Assembly (NCBI GenBank): GCA_026414245.1
Contig: JAOAJJ010000003.1
Coordinates: forward strand, 317-23,159
DNA length: 22,843 nt
Source of the DNA: Candidatus Bathyarchaeota archaeon
Lineage (GTDB): Archaea; Thermoproteota; Bathyarchaeia; Bathyarchaeales; DTEX01
Direction: 5' to 3'
A program made the translations under genes and the position numbers. The number at the start of each line of letters is the position of its first letter. Positions within the stretch are counted from its first letter, which is position 1. Positions 16,687-22,843 of the stretch are shown here, one piece after another. A model generated the notes under the pieces. That model had not been told where the DNA came from. It did no database searches and saw only the letters and a list, made by a program, of their open reading frames with translations.

Positions 16687-18027
16687 TCATGCTTTCCAAA
16701 CCAGATCTCTTATGGGATCTTTTCGGCTTAGCAAATCATAAGCGGTTTTCTCAGCCCTCTCTACGACTTCGTTTTCATCTACGCTCAGTATACGTCTTTC
16801 ATCCATAACTATTTTCCCATCAATGATAACAGTACTGACATCGCTTCCACGCGCCGAATAGACGAGTGCCGCATATATGTCATGTAATGGGGTTAGATGG
16901 GGCTTATTAATGTCTATCAGTATTATGTCGGCTCTCTTGCCGACCTCGATTGAACCTATTAAACCGCTGAGACCTAGGGCTCTAGCCCCGTCCCTCGTAG
17001 CCATTTCAACGACCTTTCTAGCGGGTAAAACACGCGGGTCTCCATACCTGGCTTTCTGCAGTAGGGCGGCAATCTTCATGGTGTCAAACATGTCTAAGAT
17101 ATTGTTGCTGGCAGGTCCATCTGTTCCAAGCCCAACCGTTACCCCGGCATCCAAAAGATCTTTAATTCTAGGTATTCCCGAGGATAGCTTCATGTTGGAT
17201 ACTGGGTTGTAGACGGCTTTGACGTCATGTTTAGCCATAAGCATGATGTCCGTGTCCGAGAGATGGATGCAGTGGGCTGCCAACAGATTAGGTCTGAGGA
17301 GACCCAGCTCACTTAAGAGTTCAACCTCGCTCCTACCATAAGTTTCTCTTATACTGGCGGATTCTCCCTCCGACTCCGCCAAATGTATATGTATTCCGAT
17401 ATTTAGCTCGCTTGCTTTCTCGCCAATCCGTCTAAGTAATTTTGGGCTGCAAGAGTATACTGCATGGGGTCCAAGCATAACATATATTCTATTGTTTGTG
17501 CCCCCACCATATTTTCTAGCGATTTTCAAGGCTCCTGTGAGAAGAACTTCACCGAATAATCCGCCTATAGAATCGATTATTCCCGGCGATAAGACGCATC
17601 TCATCCCGGTTTCTTCAATAGCCTTAGCGACCATATCCTCATGGAAATACATGTCTGAAAAACATGTTGTTCCACTCTTAATCATTTCAACACAGCTGAG
17701 AAGTGACCCATAGTAAACGTCTTCAGGCCTAAGCTTTGATTCAAGCGGCCATATAGTTTCCCTTAACCAAGAAGTTATCTCCTTATCCTCGGCGACTCCT
17801 CTGAAGAGCGACATAGCTGCATGTGTATGGCAATTGATTAAGCCGGGCATAGCTATTTTTCTGCTTCCATCGATGTATATGTCGGCTTCAAGTATCGGGG
17901 CTTCAGATGATCTTCCAACATAAGTTATTAAACCATCTTTTATGGCGATTACCCCCTGCTTTATTATATCCGCCGTCATATTCATTGTAACTATTATACA
18001 ATTGCGTATGACCACATCGGCTTTCAT
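16687..18027 (-). CDS. Adenosine-type amidohydrolase (5'-deoxyadenosine/SAH/MTA deaminase, DadD/MtaD-like)
   Basis: A 446-residue metal-dependent amidohydrolase. It has the TIM-barrel zinc site HTH (67-69, in PGLINCHTHAAMSLFRG), His215 with Glu218 (IHLAESEGE), His252 and His255 (AAHCIHLSD) and Asp303 (GLGTDGPASNN). These patterns match the subgroup that deaminates S-adenosylhomocysteine, methylthioadenosine and 5'-deoxyadenosine, such as Methanocaldococcus DadD. Such enzymes clear the by-products of SAM-dependent and radical-SAM reactions. I start at the ATG at 18027 because AGGTGA (18035-18040) sits seven bases before it; an ATG at 18069 would extend it by 14 residues across that site. It stands alone, convergent with porB. 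Guanine or chlorohydrolase-type substrates cannot be fully excluded. Confidence 0.88.
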   Translation of the reverse strand: MKADVVIRNCIIVTMNMTADIIKQGVIAIKDGLITYVGRSSEAPILEADIYIDGSRKIAMPGLINCHTHAAMSLFRGVAEDKEITSWLRETIWPLESKLRPEDVYYGSLLSCVEMIKSGTTCFSDMYFHEDMVAKAIEETGMRCVLSPGIIDSIGGLFGEVLLTGALKIARKYGGGTNNRIYVMLGPHAVYSCSPKLLRRIGEKASELNIGIHIHLAESEGESASIRETYGRSEVELLSELGLLRPNLLAAHCIHLSDTDIMLMAKHDVKAVYNPVSNMKLSSGIPRIKDLLDAGVTVGLGTDGPASNNILDMFDTMKIAALLQKARYGDPRVLPARKVVEMATRDGARALGLSGLIGSIEVGKRADIILIDINKPHLTPLHDIYAALVYSARGSDVSTVIIDGKIVMDERRILSVDENEVVERAEKTAYDLLSRKDPIRDLVWKA

Positions 18028-18151
18028 GAGAAAATCACCTTTCTCTAAACTAATGTTAGCATCACTCAATATATTTTATGTAGATAAAGCGAAGAAGATT
18101 AGTTTAACATAGGCTTCTCCACTCAAAGCCTAGAAGGGGTTTTCCCTAAAT

Positions 18152-18160
18152 TTTTAAATA
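18152..18160 (+). promoter_or_regulatory. TATA box of the aIF1 operon
   Basis: TTTTAAATA lies about 53-61 bases before the aIF1 ATG at 18213, giving a leader of roughly 25-30 bases. The divergent amidohydrolase gene starts 125 bases upstream of it. Confidence 0.45.
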
Positions 18161-18212
18161 CCTCCAGAAATACGTAAAATATATAGGGCTGTAAGGGGTC
18201 AAGATAAACATA

Positions 18213-18521
18213 ATGGTGGATATTTGCCCTATATGCGGGCTTCCAGAAGATATATGTGTTTGTGGAGAGATTCACAAAGAACAGCAGAAGATTAAGATCC
18301 GTTTAGAGACAAGGAAATTTCGGAAAGCGATGACGTTAGTAGAGGGCTTGGATAGCAAGGACATAAATCTTAGCCGTTTAGCGCAAAAAATGAAGTCTTA
18401 TTGTGCATGCGGCGGCACAGCTAAGAATGGGCAGATAATGCTACAGGGGGATCAAAGAGACAAGGTTTATCAATTGTTAATTCAGATGGGTTACCCTAAA
18501 GAGAACATTGAAGTGCAGTAG
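18213..18521 (+). CDS. Translation initiation factor aIF1 (SUI1 family)
   Basis: A 102-residue SUI1/eIF1-fold protein. Archaeal aIF1 binds the small ribosomal subunit near the P site and helps start-codon selection. The SUI1 domain covers about residues 25-102, with KIKIRLETRKFRKAMTLVEG, CACGGTAKNGQIMLQGDQRD and a C-terminal LIQMGYPKENIEVQ. In front is a short cysteine cluster, Cys5, 8, 15, 17 (CPICGLPEDICVC), which may bind zinc and occurs in a number of archaeal members. The length is normal. Three bases separate it from the downstream zinc-ribbon gene, so the two are probably one transcript. Confidence 0.95.
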   Translation: MVDICPICGLPEDICVCGEIHKEQQKIKIRLETRKFRKAMTLVEGLDSKDINLSRLAQKMKSYCACGGTAKNGQIMLQGDQRDKVYQLLIQMGYPKENIEVQ

Positions 18522-18524
18522 CTT

Positions 18525-18755
18525 ATGGAGAAAATTAAATCTCTTAGCAGAATATTCTATAGCATTAAAAGCATTAAATTACGCCCTTCAGACGGAGGAA
18601 GTAAGGTTTTAGCTTGCCCTAGATGCGGAGGCCGAAATATTAGGCTATCTAGCAAGTTCGATGCATGGCTTATGCCAAAGAGATATGTTTGCGGGGACTG
18701 CGGCTATATTGGGCCGATAGTCTTAGAAGTCGAGTTAGAAGAGGGCAATAAATAA
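18525..18755 (+). CDS. Small zinc-ribbon protein of unknown function
   Basis: A 76-residue protein that I do not recognise by name. After a basic, lysine-rich N-terminus (MEKIKSLSRIFYSIKSIKLR) it has a clear zinc ribbon, Cys31-x2-Cys34 (CPRCGG) and Cys56-x2-Cys59 (CGDCGY), with the spacing of rubredoxin-like knuckles, and ends in an acidic tail. It starts three bases after the aIF1 stop, so it is very likely cotranscribed and translationally coupled. That placement suggests a role in translation or RNA handling, but the sequence itself shows only a nucleic-acid or protein-binding ribbon. It is convergent with the TFB gene, 16 bases apart. Confidence 0.75.
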   Translation: MEKIKSLSRIFYSIKSIKLRPSDGGSKVLACPRCGGRNIRLSSKFDAWLMPKRYVCGDCGYIGPIVLEVELEEGNK

Positions 18756-18771
18756 GCAGAGGACTCCACGA

Positions 18772-19719
18772 TTAGTCAGGTATCTCTAAATGTAGCTGTC
18801 TCTTTAAAGTTTTATAGCGATTTCTAACAGTAACCTCGGTTACACCGGCAGCATCAGCTATCTCCTTCTGGGTTCTTTTCTCTCCAGACAGGTAGGCAGC
18901 AATATAAATCGCTGCCGCCGCTAAGCCTATGGGGTCTTTTCCAGCTGAAATATGCTTTCTTCTAGCTTCATTCAATATTTTTAGTGCTGCCGCCTGAACG
19001 TGTCCTGAAACACCGGCTTTTTCAGCTATCTTCGGAATATATATGGTTGGATCAGCTATCGGCATAGCTAGATTAAGCTCTCGTAGGAGCAGTCTGTAGC
19101 ATCGGGCAACGTCTTTTCTTCCAACTAGACTTGCCTCTGATATCTCCCTAAGATTTCTCGGCGTGCCTGTTAACCTACACGCAGCGTAGAGGGAGGCTGC
19201 AGCTATAGCCGCTATTGATCTACCTCTAACTAGCCCCTGATCGAGAGCTTTACGATATATTACTGCAGCTTTCTCCTTAACTGATGATGGGATAGCGAGC
19301 TTATCAGACAACCTATCGATCTCAGTCATGGCTTGAGCTAGATTTCTGTCAATCGATGAGTGAACCCTCGATCTTATCTGCCATTTTCTCAACCGCCACA
19401 TCTGCAGCCTGACATTTAAAGGAAGCTTTCGTCCCAGCGCATCACGGTTGATCTTATCAATCGCCGTGGATAAACCTTTATCATGAACTGAGAATGATGT
19501 TGGTATGCCAACTCGGCTTCTACTCTCTTTTTCCTCCTGCGTAAAAGCTCTCCACTCCGGGCCTTTATCCATAATAGATTCCTGGATCACTAAACCACAA
19601 TTGCTACAAATAATCTCCCCAGTGTCAGGGTCGCTAATAAGGTTAGCGCTACCACATTCAGGGCACTTATCTACAATAACCACCTGCATAGGTTTTACCT
19701 CAACACCTTCTTTTTCCAT
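18772..19719 (-). CDS. tfb: Transcription initiation factor TFB (archaeal TFIIB)
   Basis: A 315-residue archaeal TFIIB. It bridges TBP on the TATA box, the upstream BRE and RNA polymerase. The N-terminal zinc ribbon has Cys19, Cys22, Cys38 and Cys41 (CPECGSANL and CSNCGLV). The linker carries the B-finger/reader region, with GPEWRAFTQEEKESRSRVG (53-71) and LPLNVRLQMWRLRKWQIR. Two cyclin repeats follow, the first at about 118-195 with AAIAAASLYAACRLTGTPR and the second at about 212-300 with AAAAIYIAAYLSGEKRTQ and a DNA-contacting helix near VTEVTVRNRYKTL. The length is normal. A GAGGGGTT ribosome-binding site precedes the ATG. The gene is monocistronic and divergent from the ferredoxin-AOR operon. 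Whether other TFB copies exist in the genome cannot be seen. Confidence 0.97.
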   Translation of the reverse strand: MEKEGVEVKPMQVVIVDKCPECGSANLISDPDTGEIICSNCGLVIQESIMDKGPEWRAFTQEEKESRSRVGIPTSFSVHDKGLSTAIDKINRDALGRKLPLNVRLQMWRLRKWQIRSRVHSSIDRNLAQAMTEIDRLSDKLAIPSSVKEKAAVIYRKALDQGLVRGRSIAAIAAASLYAACRLTGTPRNLREISEASLVGRKDVARCYRLLLRELNLAMPIADPTIYIPKIAEKAGVSGHVQAAALKILNEARRKHISAGKDPIGLAAAAIYIAAYLSGEKRTQKEIADAAGVTEVTVRNRYKTLKRQLHLEIPD

Positions 19720-20130
19720 ATCTAACCCCTCTTATCTACTATATGATGAAACCTGCCTCATACGGGAAACTTCACAAAATACGATTCCTCATAATTATCT
19801 CGGAATCGATTAGCTCATCAGCCCGTAAAAACTTTTAAAAGGTAGTTTCACTATATAAGTCTTTTGTCCTTTAAACATTTATTTAAATTCAAGTTCTCTA
19901 AACATTATTTTAGTGATTTGCTTAAAAGAATCTAGGAAATGTTAAAATTTCAGCCGTTCCATATTATGGATTTATTATTTTTCTCCCCGCCTTTTCATCC
20001 AACTTCATTTTAAGCCGGTTTAAGGCTCGAGACACATTGTCTCCCGCATGTCAGGATGGGGAAGCCGGAAAAAATAAATAGTTGCTTATGAAAATTTCAG
20101 TTAATTGGATTGTTCTGTGGGGCGATGCCG
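19720..20130. promoter_or_regulatory. Long divergent control region between TFB and the Fe-S/AOR operon
   Basis: No gene is supported in these 411 bases. The left part is AT-rich and holds the TFB promoter; CTATATAAG at 19852-19860 is TATA-like. The right part holds a palindrome at 20029-20043 and a TATA-like AAAATAAATA at 20071-20080 for the plus-strand operon. The remainder shows nothing I can name. Confidence 0.5.
20029..20043. promoter_or_regulatory. Perfect palindrome, candidate operator of the Fe-S/AOR operon
   Basis: GAGACACATTGTCTC has perfect six-base arms around CAT, the form expected for a dimeric regulator site. It lies 28 bases upstream of the TATA-like AAAATAAATA at 20071-20080, a position suited to an activator or to promoter blocking. 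A weaker inverted pair, AGCC/GGCT, lies just before it (20013-20027). Confidence 0.4.
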
Positions 20131-20658
20131 ATGAGTGAAGCCGGTTTAATTTGGATTTATAGAGACTATCAACGCTGCAGCGGCTGCAGAAGATGTGAGG
20201 TGGCTTGCTCGGTTAAGCATGAAGGGAAGATATGGCCTGAAGCATCGAGGGTAAGAGTCTTTATGCTTGTTCCAGGCATAGAGGTGCCGCATCTATGCGC
20301 CCAGTGCCATGATTATCCATGTGTTAACGCTTGCCCGGTTGGAGCCCTATCGACGAACAAAGAGAATGGCGCTGTTCTCGTTGATAAGGAGAAATGTATT
20401 GCTTGCGGCCGATGTATTGAAGCGTGTCCCGGCAAGGTTCCCTATATCCATCCAACCGAAAATTATGCCGTCATATGTGATCTATGCGGTGGGGATCCTG
20501 AGTGCGTTAAAGTCTGCGTTGAGGGCGGTTGGTATGCCCTACAGATTATTAGGGGACCTGCCGGCTATAACGCTAAACTATATGCGAGAACTCCTGAGGA
20601 GATAACCAAGGATTTGGTTAGAGTGATATATGGTGAGGAGATAGCGGAGGAGGTTTGA
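20131..20658 (+). CDS. Four-cluster ferredoxin-like electron-transfer subunit of AOR
   Basis: A 175-residue iron-sulfur protein of the DMSO-reductase/HycB electron-transfer type. Sixteen cysteines form four cluster motifs: Cys16-19-22-26 (CSGCRRCEVAC), Cys56-59-64-68 (CAQCHDYPCVNACP), Cys89-92-95-99 (CIACGRCIEACP) and Cys116-119-125-129 (CDLCGGDPECVKVC). Proteins of this kind pass electrons to or from AOR-family catalytic subunits. The AOR gene starts one base after its stop, so the two are a coupled pair. I prefer the ATG at 20131, with GGGG about nine bases upstream; ATG 20125 and TTG 20110 are in frame but less well placed. No twin-arginine signal is present, so it acts in the cytoplasm. 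Confidence 0.9.
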   Translation: MSEAGLIWIYRDYQRCSGCRRCEVACSVKHEGKIWPEASRVRVFMLVPGIEVPHLCAQCHDYPCVNACPVGALSTNKENGAVLVDKEKCIACGRCIEACPGKVPYIHPTENYAVICDLCGGDPECVKVCVEGGWYALQIIRGPAGYNAKLYARTPEEITKDLVRVIYGEEIAEEV

Positions 20659-20659
20659 A

Positions 20660-22537
20660 ATGAGGGGTTATGCTGGCAAATTTCTTGAGGTTGACCTATC
20701 TTCAGGAAACATAAAGGAGACTAAAATTAGCGAAGATATTCTTAGGCAGTATATTGGCGGAAGGGGGCTCGCATCTAAAATCCTTTGGGATCGCCTTGGA
20801 AACAAATGGAGCGAAGTTGATCCGCTGGGTCCAGAAAATATCCTCTTAGTGTTTACCGGCCCATTAACAGGTTTCGCTCCCGGAGGTAGAATATGTGTTT
20901 CAGGTAAATCGCCACAAAGTAACGGTATAGTTGGCTCAACTGTTGGAGGAGAATTCTCAATAGACCTTAAGTGCGCCGGATATGATGGAATAATATTCAC
21001 TGGGGTAGCTGATAAGCCAGTATACCTGCTAATCAAGGATTCAGATATAGAGCTTAGAGATGCAAGCCATATTTGGGGCAAGGGCGCGAGGGAAACAGTG
21101 TTAACTTTAGTTAAAGAGGTCAGAAAGAGATTTGAGGATAAATATCGCGGCCGCGGGCTCTTAAAAGAACCTTCAATGCTATATATCGGTCCTGCTGGTG
21201 AAAGGCTATGTAGAACCTCTGCGGTTTTAGCTAAGTGGTCACATGCAGCAGGGTACGGTGGTTATGGGGCCGTTATGGGATCAAAGAGGTTGAAGGCTAT
21301 TTTTGCTAAGGGAACCAATCCGCTCCCAGAGGTGCATGACGTGGAGAAAACCATGGAGTATATTAATAGGATCATTAAGGCTTGCCTAAAAGCGGAATAT
21401 TTTAGGCGTTGGGGTACTGGTTCAGCTGGCTACACTGTCGGCGCTGAGCTGAGCTCTGAGCCAATTATGAATTGGCAGGAGGAGTGGCATGATGAGAAGA
21501 GTTTCGGCGTCGATAAATTTGAGCCCTTCTGGGTTAAGAAGTTCTGGGGTGATTACGGCTGCGCCACCACCTGCCTAAAGCTTGCGGTCATTAATTTCGG
21601 ATCGTTTAAAGGCTCTATAACTGATAACCCTGACTATGAGAATCAAGCCTATCTTGGAACTAACCTCGGCATATTTAAGCCTGAAGAGAACATTTATTTG
21701 ACAGCGCTCATAGATGAGCTGGGCTTCTGCGGAATCCAGACCGGTAACCTACTATCTTTCACTGCAGAGCTATATCAGAGGGGCATATTGACTAAGGAGG
21801 ATTTAGGGGGTATAGAGCTTAATTGGGGTGATGTTAAGGCTTTCTCAGATTTACTGAAAATGATTGTTGAGCGAAGGGGGATAGGCGATGTTCTTGCTGA
21901 GGGAACGTATAGGGCTGCGTTGAAGATAAGTAAAATGAAGGGTGTAGACGCTACGAAATACGCTGTAACATCTAAGGGTATAGCTATAGGCGCCCACGGC
22001 ATAAGGAGCGGAAAAGACTACCCACATTACGTTTCATATCCATGCTCAGTCCAAGGGGGAGACCACACTTCAGTCGCCTACATGCCGCTGGACCATGGAA
22101 ACAGCGAGCTTAACGCGATACTTTATGATTCGGGTGTTGTATGCTGGTTTAACTTCTTCAGTCAAGAGGCTAGGGAAGCTCTGTGGGGACTAATCGAAGC
22201 TGTCACAGGCTGGAAGATCACGCCGGATGAATGGTTTAACTTAATGTCCCGCAGGATACTGAACATCCAGAGAGCTACGCTTCTACTTGGAGGACCGGAC
22301 TTAAGGTGGGATCCAAGAATTCACGATGATGTCCCGCAGAGATGGTATGAGCCGCTGACCAAAGGGCCTTATAGTGGAAAAGCTGTGGATAGGGCGAGAA
22401 TTCAGGAGAATGTGAAGGAATATTATAAGGCTGCTGGATGGGATGAGAGAGGCATACCAACATCTGAAGAACTTAAGCGCCTAGGATTATACGACGTGGA
22501 TAAAAGTCTGGAGAATGTCAGACGAGCGCTTAGCTAA
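20660..22537 (+). CDS. AOR-family tungsten-pterin oxidoreductase, copy 2, with Cys-to-Asp cluster ligand change
   Basis: A 625-residue AOR-family catalytic subunit with a complete fold: start YAGKFLEVDLSSG, YIGGRGLASKIL (31-42), TGPLTGF, a Glu327 candidate in NPDYENQAYLG and His469 in GGDHTS. The cluster motif differs from copy 1. It reads Asp298-x2-Cys301-x3-Cys305 (DYGCATTC), so aspartate sits where the first cysteine should be; the fourth ligand is Cys495 (DSGVVC). This predicts a cluster with an oxygen ligand or a [3Fe-4S] cluster. Pterin positions Asp352-x2-Gly-Phe-Cys357 and Asp490 to Cys495 are normal. A strong GGAGGAGGT (20646-20654) precedes the ATG. It pairs with the four-cluster subunit immediately upstream. 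It is clearly diverged from copy 1, so substrates probably differ; an aldehyde or another carbonyl is expected. Confidence 0.92.
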   Translation: MRGYAGKFLEVDLSSGNIKETKISEDILRQYIGGRGLASKILWDRLGNKWSEVDPLGPENILLVFTGPLTGFAPGGRICVSGKSPQSNGIVGSTVGGEFSIDLKCAGYDGIIFTGVADKPVYLLIKDSDIELRDASHIWGKGARETVLTLVKEVRKRFEDKYRGRGLLKEPSMLYIGPAGERLCRTSAVLAKWSHAAGYGGYGAVMGSKRLKAIFAKGTNPLPEVHDVEKTMEYINRIIKACLKAEYFRRWGTGSAGYTVGAELSSEPIMNWQEEWHDEKSFGVDKFEPFWVKKFWGDYGCATTCLKLAVINFGSFKGSITDNPDYENQAYLGTNLGIFKPEENIYLTALIDELGFCGIQTGNLLSFTAELYQRGILTKEDLGGIELNWGDVKAFSDLLKMIVERRGIGDVLAEGTYRAALKISKMKGVDATKYAVTSKGIAIGAHGIRSGKDYPHYVSYPCSVQGGDHTSVAYMPLDHGNSELNAILYDSGVVCWFNFFSQEAREALWGLIEAVTGWKITPDEWFNLMSRRILNIQRATLLLGGPDLRWDPRIHDDVPQRWYEPLTKGPYSGKAVDRARIQENVKEYYKAAGWDERGIPTSEELKRLGLYDVDKSLENVRRALS

Positions 22538-22770
22538 CTAAACCACTCAAACCCCATTTTTATCCCATTATTTATAAGAGGGCAATGTGATTCTCAAAGG
22601 GGCTTTATTGATTTAGTTAAGTATTTTATTTGTCGCCACACTTGAGAAAGTTGAAATTTTGTTATCAGGATCTTAGATAATTCTAGGACGGAAACTTTCG
22701 CAGCCTCCTCTACACTAGAGGAGCAAAACTACTTTCGCCCTCAGATTAAGATTTAAGATAGGGGTTTTGT
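22538..22770. other. Intergenic region after the second AOR gene, with a hairpin
   Basis: No gene is seen here. The main structure is a perfect hairpin, CTCCTCTA (22705-22712) and TAGAGGAG (22716-22723) with loop CAC. It is flanked by two copies of ACTTTCGC (22694-22701 and 22731-22738). A TATA-like ATTTAAGA lies at 22751-22758. Confidence 0.4.
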
Positions 22771-22843
22771 ATGAAAAGTCTTAAATCTTTCTTGGGTTTA
22801 TTGAGATTTTGGGTTTGTTGGGTTGGAGGGTTTGTGTTGGGTA
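22771..22843 (+). CDS. Possible start of a membrane-protein gene, cut by the window edge
   Basis: An ATG at 22771 opens an uninterrupted frame to the end of the window (24 codons): a basic start (MKSLKSF) and then a hydrophobic stretch (LGLLRFWVCWVGGFVLG) resembling a first membrane helix. A TATA-like sequence lies about 20 bases upstream and no ribosome-binding site is seen, which would fit a leaderless transcript. The piece is too short to name a family. Confidence 0.4.
   Translation, partial: MKSLKSFLGLLRFWVCWVGGFVLG

Noticed and set aside
1..22843. CRISPR arrays, complete insertion sequences, defence islands or a prophage
   Set aside because: I saw no regularly spaced repeats, transposase or integrase genes, or phage structural genes. 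The only defence-type gene is the broken MNT-HEPN gene.

Overview
The window is from an archaeal chromosome. It encodes a TFIIB-type initiation factor (TFB), translation factor aIF1, a GPN-loop GTPase, a four-subunit archaeal-type pyruvate:ferredoxin oxidoreductase, two aldehyde:ferredoxin oxidoreductases of the tungsten/pterin family and an archaeal-style tRNA-Asp with a genome-encoded CCA. Base composition is moderate. The gene set fits an anaerobic, ferredoxin-based heterotroph of the Thermoproteota; Bathyarchaeia-like is my guess, not something the sequence proves.

Layout. Positions 166-2697: a class II sugar-phosphate aldolase followed closely by a first aldehyde:ferredoxin oxidoreductase (AOR), probably one operon. 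Positions 2880-3899: a nucleotidyltransferase-HEPN gene broken by three separate net -1 frameshifts. Positions 3944-4507 (minus): a nitroreductase. Positions 4772-8791: a very large GH106-like alpha-L-rhamnosidase. Positions 8792-9138: mostly non-coding DNA with a small MarR-like gene remnant and a candidate folded RNA, then tRNA-Asp on the minus strand. Positions 9325-13557: five single genes on the plus strand (metallo-beta-lactamase-fold hydrolase, archaeal methyltransferase, GPN GTPase, Gfo/Idh/MocA dehydrogenase, dolichol-kinase-like membrane protein). Positions 13684-16627: a porGDAB operon. Positions 16687-18027 (minus): an adenosine-type amidohydrolase. Positions 18213-18755: aIF1 plus a small zinc-ribbon protein. 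Positions 18772-19719 (minus): TFB. Positions 20131-22537: a four-cluster ferredoxin-like subunit and a second AOR, preceded by a palindrome upstream of the promoter. A membrane-protein gene may start at 22771 and run off the end.

How the genes may work together (inference). The rhamnosidase would release L-rhamnose. Deoxysugar aldolases of the fuculose/rhamnulose-phosphate class yield dihydroxyacetone phosphate and lactaldehyde. The adjacent AOR could oxidise lactaldehyde to lactate while reducing ferredoxin, and Por would feed further ferredoxin reduction or carbon assimilation. Isomerase, kinase and transporter genes for this route are not in the window. The strongest unusual signals are the Cys-to-Asp change in the Fe-S motif of the second AOR, the triply frameshifted nucleotidyltransferase-HEPN gene, and the LamG-bearing GH106 enzyme with no signal peptide.
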